DNA from: CAHJXF01 sp038240015 | GTDB taxonomy: Bacteria; Pseudomonadota; Gammaproteobacteria; Burkholderiales; Burkholderiaceae_D | DNA length: 14,245 nt | Reading direction: 5' to 3' | NCBI GenBank assembly: GCA_038240015.1 | Contig: JBBSEF010000075.1 | Span: 1-14,245 of the forward strand | Part shown: in pieces, positions 8,456 to 14,245 of the stretch | Numbering within the stretch: the first letter of the stretch is position 1 | Layout: each line of letters begins with the position of its first letter | Notes under the pieces: generated by a model | Seen by the model: the letters and a program-made list of their open reading frames with translations, nothing else | Database searches by the model: none | What the model was told of the DNA's origin: nothing | Made by a program: the position numbers and the translations under genes

Positions 8456-8477
8456 GTCCGCGAATGGCCATGCGGAC
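8456..8477 (-). terminator. Candidate terminator hairpin after asd
   Basis: Nine bases past the asd stop, GTCCGC and GCGGAC form a perfect six-pair GC-rich stem with a ten-base loop containing ATGGCCAT. On the minus strand it is followed by AGGTTCTTAG, which is only partly T-rich. Position fits the end of the leu-asd transcript; the lack of a true T-run keeps this uncertain. Confidence 0.4.
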
Positions 8478-8486
8478 GTCGACCCC

Positions 8487-9629
8487 TCATGCCTCGAGGA
8501 TGATTCTCAACATGCGGCGCAAGGGTTCAGCAGCGCCCCAGAGCAACTGGTCGCCGACCGTGAACGCGCCGAGGTACTCGGGACCCATCGCGAGTTTGCG
8601 CAACCGCCCGACCGGGATCGTCATCGTGCCGGTGACGGCCGCCGGCGTCAGCGCCGCGTCGCTGGCTTGCTTGGTGTTGGGAACCACGCGAGTCCATGGG
8701 GTCGACTGCGCGACGATATCGGTGATTTCGTCGAGCGGCACGTCGCGCCTGAGCTTGATCGTCAGCGACTGTGAATGACAACGCATCGCGCCGATGCGCA
8801 CGCACGTCGAATCGATCGGGATCGAAGTCTTGTCGAAGCCCGGGCCGCGCCCGAGGATCTTGTTGGCCTCGGCTATGCCCTTCCACTCTTCAAGCGAGAT
8901 GCCGTTGCCCATGTCGCGATCGCACCACGGAATCAGGCTGCCCGCGAGCGGGACGCCGAAGTGGCTGGTCTCGTCGGGCGACATGCCGTGCTGCGCATCG
9001 AGCACCTTGCGGTCGATTTCCAGAATCGCCGACGACGGCGTGGCGAGCTCGGTGGCAACCGCATCGTGGATCGTGCCGAACTGCGTGAGCAACTCGCGCA
9101 TGTGCTGCGCACCGCCGCCCGACGCGGCCTGATAAGTGGTGCAGGTCATCCATTCGACCAGATCGTGTCGGAAGAGACCGCCCACGCCCATCATCATGCA
9201 GCTCACGGTGCAATTGCCGCCGATGAAATTGCGCACGCCCGCAGCGAGCGCCGCATCGATCACCGATCGATTGACCGGGTCGAGAACGATGATCGCGTCG
9301 TCCTGCATGCGCAGCGTCTTCGCGGCATCGATCCACACGCCGTTCCAGCCCGCGCCGCGCAGCTTCGGATAAATCTCGGTGGTGTAGTCGCCGCCCTGGG
9401 ACGTGATGATCACGTCGAGCTTCTTGAGTGCGGCTACATCGAAGGCGTTCTGCAGCCGACCCGCGAGCTTGCCGGTATCGGTGCCGCCGATCTTCGGACC
9501 CGCTCCGCCCGCGTTCGACGTGCTGAAGAACACCGGCTCGATCAACGCGAAGTCGCCTTCGTCGCGCATGCGTTGCATCAGCACGGAGCCCACCATCCCG
9601 CGCCATCCCACCAACCCGACCGTCTTCAT
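8487..9629 (-). CDS. asd: Aspartate-semialdehyde dehydrogenase
   Basis: Asd reduces aspartyl phosphate to aspartate semialdehyde with NADPH, the branch point towards lysine and diaminopimelate, threonine, methionine and isoleucine. The 380-residue protein belongs to the long gamma/betaproteobacterial type, with the Rossmann motif GLVGWRGMVGSVL at the N-terminus. GGNCTVS contains the catalytic cysteine C140 (C135 in E. coli). CVRIGAMRCHSQS contains R278 and H285, matching R267 and H274 and keeping their spacing. A clear AGGTGA ribosome site precedes the ATG by about seven bases. The gene follows leuB after 21 bases and probably shares the leu transcript; asd next to leuB is common in proteobacteria. 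An essential cell-wall precursor enzyme may thus depend on leu expression unless there is an internal promoter. Confidence 0.98.
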   Translation of the reverse strand: MKTVGLVGWRGMVGSVLMQRMRDEGDFALIEPVFFSTSNAGGAGPKIGGTDTGKLAGRLQNAFDVAALKKLDVIITSQGGDYTTEIYPKLRGAGWNGVWIDAAKTLRMQDDAIIVLDPVNRSVIDAALAAGVRNFIGGNCTVSCMMMGVGGLFRHDLVEWMTCTTYQAASGGGAQHMRELLTQFGTIHDAVATELATPSSAILEIDRKVLDAQHGMSPDETSHFGVPLAGSLIPWCDRDMGNGISLEEWKGIAEANKILGRGPGFDKTSIPIDSTCVRIGAMRCHSQSLTIKLRRDVPLDEITDIVAQSTPWTRVVPNTKQASDAALTPAAVTGTMTIPVGRLRKLAMGPEYLGAFTVGDQLLWGAAEPLRRMLRIILEA

Positions 9630-9650
9630 TTCTCCATCACCTGTGATATT

Positions 9651-10748
9651 TCATTGGTTCGCCTTGCGAAGTGCGTCAACCACCGCGTCTCCCATCGCCT
9701 TGGTTCCCACCCGCATCGTTCCGGCCGCCGCGATGTCCGCAGTCCGCAATCCTTTCGAGAGCACCGCGCGCACCGCCGCTTCGATGCGATCGGCAGCGTC
9801 TGCCTTCATGAACGTATGACGCAGCATCATGGCTGACGACAGGATCGTCGCCAGGGGATTGGCGATGTCCTTGCCCGCGATATCGGGCGCCGATCCGTGC
9901 GACGGCTCGTAGAGCCCCTTGCCGTTCGCATCCAGCGAGGCCGATGGCAGCATGCCGATCGAGCCGGTCAGCATCGCGGCTTCGTCCGAAAGAATGTCTC
10001 CGAACATGTTGCCCGTCACGATCACGTCGAAATTCTTCGGCGCCCTGACCAGTTGCATGGCCGCGTTGTCCACGTACATGTGATCGAGCGCGATGTCGCT
10101 GTACATCGCATGGACATCGATGACGACGTCCTTCCAGAATTGAGACGTCTCGAGCACGTTGGCCTTGTCGACGCTGGTGACCTTGCCCGCATGGCCCGCG
10201 CGCTTTCTCGTGCGCGCGGCTTCGAAGGCCACGCGCGTGATGCGTTCGATTTCCGGACGCGTGTAGCGCATCGTGTCGAACGCTTCGTCTTCGCCGGCGA
10301 AAGGACCGTCGGGCGACACGCGACGGCCGCGCGGCTGGCCGAAATAGATGTCGCCGGTGAGCTCGCGCACGATCAGGATGTCGAGACCCGACACGATCTC
10401 GGGCTTCAACGACGACGCCGACGCCAGCTCGGGATACAAAATCGCGGGACGCAAGTTGGCGAACAGACCGAGCTCGCGGCGCAACCCCAGAAGAGCCTGC
10501 TCGGGTCGCAGCGCACGCGGCAGCGTGTCGTACTTCCAATCGCCCACCGCGCCGAAAAGCACCGCGTCGGCGCTCTTCGCAATCGCGAGAGTGGACTCGG
10601 GCAGCGGATGGCCGCCCGCCTCATAGGCTGCGCCCCCGACGTCGGCCGTCTCGAACTCTATGTGAAGTTCCAGCGCTTCGAGGACCTTTCGCGCTTCCGC
10701 GATAATCTCGGCGCCGATCCCATCGCCAGGAAGGACTGCGATCTTCAT
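9651..10748 (-). CDS. leuB: 3-isopropylmalate dehydrogenase
   Basis: LeuB oxidises and decarboxylates 3-isopropylmalate to 2-oxoisocaproate with NAD+ in leucine synthesis. The 365-residue protein begins MKIAVLPGDGIG, the family's usual N-terminus. It carries VRELTGDIYFG with catalytic Y135, SVDKANVL with K195, metal-binding D227, D251 and D255 in VDN and NMFGDILSD, and the NAD-binding segment EPSHGSAPDIAG (281-292). The frame remains open for 28 codons upstream, but those codons lie inside leuD and give unrelated arginine-rich sequence, so the start at 10748 is preferred. It follows the leuD stop by 7 bases and has no clear ribosome site, which suggests coupling to leuD. Confidence 0.97.
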   Translation of the reverse strand: MKIAVLPGDGIGAEIIAEARKVLEALELHIEFETADVGGAAYEAGGHPLPESTLAIAKSADAVLFGAVGDWKYDTLPRALRPEQALLGLRRELGLFANLRPAILYPELASASSLKPEIVSGLDILIVRELTGDIYFGQPRGRRVSPDGPFAGEDEAFDTMRYTRPEIERITRVAFEAARTRKRAGHAGKVTSVDKANVLETSQFWKDVVIDVHAMYSDIALDHMYVDNAAMQLVRAPKNFDVIVTGNMFGDILSDEAAMLTGSIGMLPSASLDANGKGLYEPSHGSAPDIAGKDIANPLATILSSAMMLRHTFMKADAADRIEAAVRAVLSKGLRTADIAAAGTMRVGTKAMGDAVVDALRKANQ

Positions 10749-10755
10749 CGAGCGA

Positions 10756-11406
10756 TCAATCGGCGATGGAATTGGCAAGCCACGGCTGCGCGGCGAGACG
10801 CTTGGTTTCGAACGCGCGAATCTCATCCGCATGGCGCAGGGTCAGCGCGATGTCGTCGAATCCGTTCAACAGACAATGCTTGCGAAACGGCTCGACCTCG
10901 AACGCGCTCGCGCGATCCTGCGGGTCGATCACGACCTGCCGCTCGAGATCGACCGTCAACGCATAGCCCGAAGCGATTTCCGCGTCATGCAGCAGTCTTG
11001 CGACCTCGCCTTCGGACAACACGATCGGCAGGAGGCCGTTCTTGAAGCAATTGTTGTAGAAGATGTCGGCGAACGACGGCGCGATCAGCGCACGAAAACC
11101 GAATTGCGACAGCGCCCAGGGCGCGTGTTCGCGCGACGACCCGCAACCGAAATTCTTGCCAGCGATCAGCACCGACGCGCCGCGATAGCGCGGCCGATTG
11201 AGTACAAAATCCGGATTGGGACGACGGCTGTTCGCGTCCATGCCCGGCTCGCCGGGATCGAGATAGCGCCACGCGTCGAAAAGATTTTCGCCGAAGCCGG
11301 TCCGTGCGATCGACTTCAGAAATTGCTTCGGAATGATCGCATCGGTATCGACGTTGTCGCGAGCCAGCGGCGCGACGAGGCCGCGATGGACGCGGAATGC
11401 ATCCAT
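10756..11406 (-). CDS. leuD: 3-isopropylmalate dehydratase small subunit
   Basis: LeuD supplies the swivelling aconitase-like domain which, with LeuC, isomerises 2-isopropylmalate to 3-isopropylmalate. The 216 residues match the usual length of the proteobacterial subunit. Clear landmarks are DNVDTDAIIPKQFLK near the start, the substrate-binding GKNFGCGSSREHAPWAL, FRALIAPSFADIFYNNCFKNGLLP in the middle, and NGFDDIALTL near the end. An AGGG ribosome site lies about seven bases before the ATG. A 35-base spacer separates it from the entericidin-like gene upstream, which splits leuC from leuD without breaking the operon's direction. Confidence 0.97.
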   Translation of the reverse strand: MDAFRVHRGLVAPLARDNVDTDAIIPKQFLKSIARTGFGENLFDAWRYLDPGEPGMDANSRRPNPDFVLNRPRYRGASVLIAGKNFGCGSSREHAPWALSQFGFRALIAPSFADIFYNNCFKNGLLPIVLSEGEVARLLHDAEIASGYALTVDLERQVVIDPQDRASAFEVEPFRKHCLLNGFDDIALTLRHADEIRAFETKRLAAQPWLANSIAD

Positions 11407-11441
11407 CGCTCAGCCCTGCCGATCAAGCAAAGACCGGATCA

Positions 11442-11579
11442 CTACTGCGCTTTCTTGGCGTCCTTCTGGATGGCGTCGCCGGTCTTTTCGACGTCCTTGC
11501 CGAAACCACCCACGGTGTTGCATCCGCTGAGCACGCCGATGAAAGCGAAGACTGCGGTCAAAGCGATTAGTTTTTTCAT
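11442..11579 (-). CDS. Entericidin A/B family lipoprotein
   Basis: This 45-residue protein has a lysine start (MKK), a hydrophobic stretch and the lipobox LSGC with lipidation cysteine C20. The mature part NTVGGFGKDVEKTGDAIQK is the entericidin signature. In E. coli, EcnA and EcnB are small membrane lipoproteins described as an antidote/toxin pair; in most other bacteria the role is untested. The start at 11579 is fixed by a strong AAGGAG ribosome site five bases upstream; the frame continues further up to 11645, but that would bury the signal peptide. The gene lies between leuC (49-base gap) and leuD (35-base gap) on the same strand. I recall the same placement in other Burkholderiales, so it is probably ancestral here. 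No partner gene is visible. Family call is strong; function is unknown. Confidence 0.93.
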   Translation of the reverse strand: MKKLIALTAVFAFIGVLSGCNTVGGFGKDVEKTGDAIQKDAKKAQ

Positions 11580-11628
11580 GATGACTCCTTGGTGAGTGAA
11601 TTGAGACTGCGGAACAGCGACTGCACGA

Positions 11629-13035
11629 TCAAAGACTGCGCACATCGACGAAATGTCCCTCGATGCCTGCAGCGGCAGCCATCGCGGGACTGACCAGATG
11701 GGTGCGGCCGCCCTGCCCCTGGCGGCCTTCGAAATTGCGGTTCGATGTCGACGCGCAGCGTTCGCCCGGCTCGAGTCGATCGGCGTTCATCGCGAGGCAC
11801 ATCGAGCAGCCCGCGTCGCGCCACTCGAATCCCGCGCCGATGAAGATCTTGTCGAGGCCTTCGGCTTCGGCTTGTGCCTTGACGAGGCCCGAGCCGGGGA
11901 CGACGAGAGCTAGCTTGACGTTCGCGGCGATGCGCCTGTTCAAGCGCTTCAATACCGCCGCCGCCGCGCGCAGATCTTCAATTCGGGCGTTGGTGCATGA
12001 GCCGATGAAGACCTTGTCGATCATGATCTCGTCGATGCGCGCGTTCGGCTCCAGCCCCATGTACTGCAGCGCGCGCTCGATGCCATCGCGCTTTTGCGCA
12101 TCGCGTTCGCGATCGGGGTCGGGCACGCGGCCATCGATGGTCGTGACCATCTCGGGCGATGTGCCCCACGTGACCTGCGGCTTGATAGCGGATGCGTCGA
12201 ACTCGACGATGCGATCGAAGTGCGCATCCGCGTCCGAATGCAGCGCGCGCCATTCGGCCACGGCCGTATCCCACATCGCGCCCCGCGGCGCATAAGGCCG
12301 ACCCTTGACGTACTCGATGGTGGTCGCGTCGCAGGTGATCATTCCCGCTCGCGCGCCGGCCTCGATCGCCATGTTGCAAACCGTCATGCGCCCTTCCATC
12401 GACAGCGCGCGAGTCGCGCTCCCTCCGAATTCGATCGCGTGTCCCGTACCGCCGGCCGTTCCGATCCTGCCGATCACGGCGAGCACCAGATCCTTCGCCG
12501 TGCAACCGCGCGGCAGGACGCCATCGACGCGGACCAGCATGTTCTTCGCTTTCTTAGTGACCAGCGTCTGCGTCGCGAGCACGTGCTCGACCTCGGACGT
12601 GCCGATGCCGAACGCGAGCGCGGCGAACGCGCCATGCGTGCTGGTGTGCGAGTCGCCGCACACCACGGTCATGCCCGGCAAGGTCGCGCCCTGCTCGGGG
12701 CCGATGATGTGGACGATGCCCTGACGACGATCGCGCATGTCGAAATAGGTCATGCCGTAGGTGCGCGCGTTCGCGTCGAGGGTCTCGACCTGCAGACGCG
12801 AGATCGGGTCGGCGATGCCTCCGGCGCGATGCGTGGTCGGCACGTTGTGATCGGCCACCGCGAGATTCGCTCCGATGCGCCACGGCTTGCGGCCCGCGAT
12901 GCGCAAGCCTTCGAAGGCTTGCGGGCTGGTCACTTCATGAACCAGGTGACGATCGATGTAGAGCAGCGATGTGCCGTCTTCTTCGCGATGCACGACATGC
13001 GTGTTCCAGAGCTTGTCGTAGAGGGTATCGGTCAT
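11629..13035 (-). CDS. leuC: 3-isopropylmalate dehydratase large subunit
   Basis: LeuC carries the [4Fe-4S] cluster of isopropylmalate isomerase and works with LeuD. The 468-residue protein has the family's normal length. The three cluster ligands are present: C347 in FIGSCTNARIEDL, and C410 and C413 in GCSMCLAMNAD. Other landmarks are VVCGDSHTSTHGAFAALAFG (125-144), the GCTAKDLVL segment and the end motif GRQGQGGRTHLVSPAMAAAA. The ATG lies about 30 bases downstream of the predicted transcription start of an extended -10 promoter. No leader peptide rich in leucine codons is visible in that short leader, so classic leu attenuation is unlikely. leuA is not in the window. Confidence 0.98.
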   Translation of the reverse strand: MTDTLYDKLWNTHVVHREEDGTSLLYIDRHLVHEVTSPQAFEGLRIAGRKPWRIGANLAVADHNVPTTHRAGGIADPISRLQVETLDANARTYGMTYFDMRDRRQGIVHIIGPEQGATLPGMTVVCGDSHTSTHGAFAALAFGIGTSEVEHVLATQTLVTKKAKNMLVRVDGVLPRGCTAKDLVLAVIGRIGTAGGTGHAIEFGGSATRALSMEGRMTVCNMAIEAGARAGMITCDATTIEYVKGRPYAPRGAMWDTAVAEWRALHSDADAHFDRIVEFDASAIKPQVTWGTSPEMVTTIDGRVPDPDRERDAQKRDGIERALQYMGLEPNARIDEIMIDKVFIGSCTNARIEDLRAAAAVLKRLNRRIAANVKLALVVPGSGLVKAQAEAEGLDKIFIGAGFEWRDAGCSMCLAMNADRLEPGERCASTSNRNFEGRQGQGGRTHLVSPAMAAAAGIEGHFVDVRSL

Positions 13036-13073
13036 CGGGTTGCTGCGTCGATCGACAAGAAAATGGGCCGAAA

Positions 13074-13082
13074 ATTATGCCA
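13074..13082 (-). promoter_or_regulatory. Extended -10 promoter for leuC
   Basis: On the minus strand TGG-CATAAT gives an extended -10 element: TG, one base, then a hexamer matching TATAAT at five of six positions. No good -35 box lies 16-18 bases upstream, as is usual for extended -10 promoters. Transcription would start near 13067, leaving a leader of about 30 bases before the leuC ATG. It is the best promoter-like sequence in the window and would serve leuC through asd. Confidence 0.5.
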
Positions 13083-13108
13083 CATACCGGAGCTTGGCCG
13101 TTTCGATT

Positions 13109-13142
13109 GCGCGCAACGCATGCGCGTGGCATCGTTGCGCGC
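13109..13142. promoter_or_regulatory. Long stem-loop upstream of the chalcone-isomerase-like gene
   Basis: GCGCGCAACG (13109-13118) and CGTTGCGCGC (13133-13142) are perfect ten-base inverted arms. Inside them ATGC (13120-13123) pairs with GCAT (13129-13132), leaving one bulged C and a five-base loop (GCGTG), so 14 pairs stack in a 34-base hairpin. It sits 32 bases before the plus-strand ATG and about 27 bases upstream of the leuC -10 element. No T-run follows, so it is not an intrinsic terminator. It could be an operator shared by the divergent genes, or a structure in the plus-strand 5' leader. The symmetry is certain; the role is not. Confidence 0.6.
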
Positions 13143-13165
13143 GGCATTCCATCCTCGCCACTTGC

Positions 13166-13170
13166 AGGAG
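13166..13170 (+). promoter_or_regulatory. Ribosome binding site deciding the start at 13175
   Basis: AGGAG lies four bases before the ATG at 13175. The reading frame is open back to 13040, but only the 13175 start combines a strong ribosome site with a clean signal peptide. Confidence 0.85.
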
Positions 13171-13174
13171 TCTC

Positions 13175-13765
13175 ATGAAACCTCTTCAGACCGTTGCCGC
13201 TTTGCTCGCAGCAGGTACGCTCGCGCTGCTCTCGCAAGCCGGCATCGCCGCGAGCGAAGTTGCCGGCATCAAGCTCGACGATACGGCCACCGTTGCCAAT
13301 CAGCGCCTGGTTCTCAACGGTGCCGGCATCCGGACCAGGGCGATCTTCAAGGTCTATGTCGCGGCACTCTACCTGCCGCAGAAAAAGGAGACGCTCAAAG
13401 ACATCGTTGCCCTGCCCGGCGCCAAGCGCGTTGCCGTCGTGATGCTGCGCGAAGTGTCGAGCGAAGACCTGAGCGAAGCATTGATCACCGGTATCCGCAA
13501 GAATTCGACAGCCGAGGAAACGCGCCGCTTCGCATCGCCGTTGATGAAGATGAGCGACATCTTCAACAAAATTCCCAAGCTGAAGAAAGGCGAAAGCTTC
13601 AGCATCGACTGGGTACCCGGCAGCGGCACGGTCGTGCTCGTCGATGGCAAATCCGTCGCCGAGCCGATTGCCGACCAGACCTTCTACGACGCGATCCTCA
13701 GGATCTGGCTGGGCGACGATCCTGCGGATTCCGACCTCAAGCCGGCGATGCTGGGGACGAAATAG
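13175..13765 (+). CDS. Secreted chalcone-isomerase-like protein
   Basis: The 196-residue protein starts with a clear Sec signal peptide (MKPLQTVAALLAAGTLALLS, cleavage likely after about residue 27 near GIAAS). The mature part begins with a VAGIKLDDTATV strand and holds NGAGIRTRAIFKVYVAALYLP, the hallmark of bacterial chalcone-isomerase-like domains (Chalcone_3 type, as I recall), then VMLREVSSEDLSEAL, FSIDWVPGSGTVVLVDGK and a C-terminal FYDAILRIWLGDDP. Plant chalcone isomerase closes a flavonoid ring, but bacterial secreted members have no settled substrate, and plant-type activity should not be assumed. Expected location is the periplasm. The gene is divergent from leuC and converges on the thiolase gene, so it probably stands alone. 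Fold call is strong; function is unknown. Confidence 0.9.
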   Translation: MKPLQTVAALLAAGTLALLSQAGIAASEVAGIKLDDTATVANQRLVLNGAGIRTRAIFKVYVAALYLPQKKETLKDIVALPGAKRVAVVMLREVSSEDLSEALITGIRKNSTAEETRRFASPLMKMSDIFNKIPKLKKGESFSIDWVPGSGTVVLVDGKSVAEPIADQTFYDAILRIWLGDDPADSDLKPAMLGTK

Positions 13766-13831
13766 TCGCTGTGGAAAATTTTTCTCTTGACCTGAAGTGA
13801 ACTATAGAGAAATGACCTCCGAAGCGAATCA
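13766..13831. other. Short AT-rich gap between convergent genes with an imperfect dyad
   Basis: The gap separates the stops of the chalcone-isomerase-like gene and the thiolase gene. TTTCTCT (13781-13787) and AGAGAAA (13806-13812) are perfect seven-base arms around an 18-base centre. A T-run lies on the left side (ATTTTT). This might be a weak terminator, but neither direction gives stem plus T-run in the right order. TTGACC at 13788-13793 and TATAGA at 13803-13808 look like promoter boxes, but they are only 9 bases apart, so I do not call a promoter. Confidence 0.35.
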
Positions 13832-14245
13832 TCACCCCACGCGTTCGTATAGCGTCACGACACACGCACCACCCAGACCCAGATTGTGCTGAAGCGCGAG
13901 CCGCGCGCCGTCCACCTGCCGCTTCTCTGCGTTGCCTCTCAACTGTTGGGTCAGCTCGAAGCATTGTGCGAGTCCGGTGGCGCCCAATGGATGCCCTTTC
14001 GAGAGCAGCCCGCCGGAAGGATTGGTGACGACGCGGCCACCGTAGGTGTTGTCGCCGTCGTCGACGAATTTCTCGGCGCCGCCTTCGGGACACAGCCCCA
14101 GCGCTTCATAGGTGATCAGTTCGTTTTGGGCAAAGCAGTCGTGCAGCTCGCACACCGTGATGTCGGCGGGGTCCACGCCGGCCGCCTCGTAAACGCGCTG
14201 CGCCGCCTCGCGCGTCATCTCGCTGCCGACCAGCTTCATCATCGA
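13832..14245 (-). CDS. SCP2-type thiolase / lipid-transfer protein-like acyltransferase, N-terminal part outside window
   Basis: The frame ends at TGA 13834-13832 and stays open to the right edge (the codon at 14245-14243 is serine), so the visible 137 residues are the C-terminal third of a protein of roughly 390-400 residues. ELHDCFAQNELITYEALGL contains the HDCF motif that marks the SCP2-thiolase group, where, as I recall, its cysteine takes a catalytic role. NPSGGLLSKGHPLGATGLAQ holds the conserved histidine. The tail HNLGLGGACVVTLY lacks the CxG cysteine motif of ordinary degradative thiolases, as expected for this group. These enzymes handle acyl-CoA or ketoacyl-CoA thioesters; the substrate is not predictable. 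The apparent M at 14242 is only the first methionine in view, not the start. Confidence 0.9.
   Translation of the reverse strand, partial: SMMKLVGSEMTREAAQRVYEAAGVDPADITVCELHDCFAQNELITYEALGLCPEGGAEKFVDDGDNTYGGRVVTNPSGGLLSKGHPLGATGLAQCFELTQQLRGNAEKRQVDGARLALQHNLGLGGACVVTLYERVG

Larger units (their letters stand above)
8117..8486. other. 370-bp gap between asd and fimV
   Basis: No credible gene is present. From right to left (the direction of transcription) it holds a candidate asd terminator at 8456-8477, small stem-loops at 8392-8407 (GTTGTC-tatc-GACAAC) and 8347-8361 (TGACA-gcatt-TGTCA), a 12-bp tandem repeat at 8278-8337, a palindrome at 8216-8233, and the fimV ribosome site near 8125-8128. 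It is much the longest gap in the window, so fimV probably has its own promoter here. I could not find a convincing -35/-10 pair on the minus strand: TTGAAC and TACAGT near 8230-8213 are only 10 bases apart. Confidence 0.6.

Noticed and set aside
10749..10832. Extended leuB start 28 codons upstream.
   Set aside because: The extra residues overlap leuD and are unrelated to the family, which normally begins at MKIAVLPGDGIG.
11580..11645. Upstream start for the entericidin-like gene.
   Set aside because: It would put 22 residues ahead of the signal peptide and overlap the leuC end; the AAGGAG site supports the start at 11579.
13036..13108. A leu attenuator, leader peptide or T-box before leuC.
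   Set aside because: The predicted leader is about 30 bases, with no leucine-rich short frame and no terminator/antiterminator pair.
12094..13800. A very long plus-strand open frame opposite leuC, running into the chalcone-isomerase-like gene.
   Set aside because: It is antisense to a complete leuC and then out of frame with a clear secreted protein. Its composition is Arg/His/Asp-rich with no domain, as expected for shadow frames in high-G+C DNA.

Overview
The window is a stretch of bacterial chromosome with high G+C, dense packing and strongly biased third codon positions. Gene order and protein types point to a betaproteobacterium, probably in or near the Burkholderiales; genus cannot be fixed from the sequence. 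The main signature is the order leuC, entericidin-like gene, leuD, leuB, asd, fimV, truA, trpF, trpB, trpA, accD, all on the minus strand. From general knowledge this is an expanded form of the leuCDB-asd-fimV-truA-trpF-accD cluster shared by beta- and gammaproteobacteria such as Pseudomonas.

In transcription order (right to left on the minus strand), the leucine block comes first. leuC sits behind an extended -10 promoter. After it come a 45-codon entericidin-type lipoprotein gene, then leuD, leuB and asd with short spacers. A 370-base gap follows, holding a candidate asd terminator, a five-copy 12-bp tandem repeat and a small palindrome. Then comes fimV, encoding a large inner-membrane LysM protein of polar organisation and type IV pilus assembly. 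After a 100-base spacer with a GC-rich hairpin and CG-rich 9-bp repeats comes a very tight second block, truA-trpF-trpB-trpA-accD. Three of its four junctions are 4-base start/stop overlaps (GTGA, ATGA, ATGA) and the fourth has a 9-base gap, so translation is probably coupled. The block joins tRNA pseudouridylation, the last tryptophan steps and the first committed step of fatty acid synthesis.

At the left edge a plus-strand Smr-domain gene (5' end missing) converges on accD. The 78 bases between the two are almost filled by a REP-like double palindrome that probably also ends transcription in both directions. At the right edge, divergent from leuC, lies a plus-strand gene for a secreted chalcone-isomerase-like protein, preceded by a long hairpin. 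It converges on the 3' part of a minus-strand SCP2-type thiolase gene cut by the window end.

All genes read as intact apart from the two cut by the edges. I see no rRNA, tRNA, CRISPR array, insertion sequence, phage gene or defence system, and no convincing new multigene system. The points worth a second look are in the intergenic DNA (REP-like element at a synteny break, hairpin before the chalcone-isomerase-like gene, iteron-like repeat before fimV, repeats before truA), plus an unpaired entericidin gene inside the leu operon.
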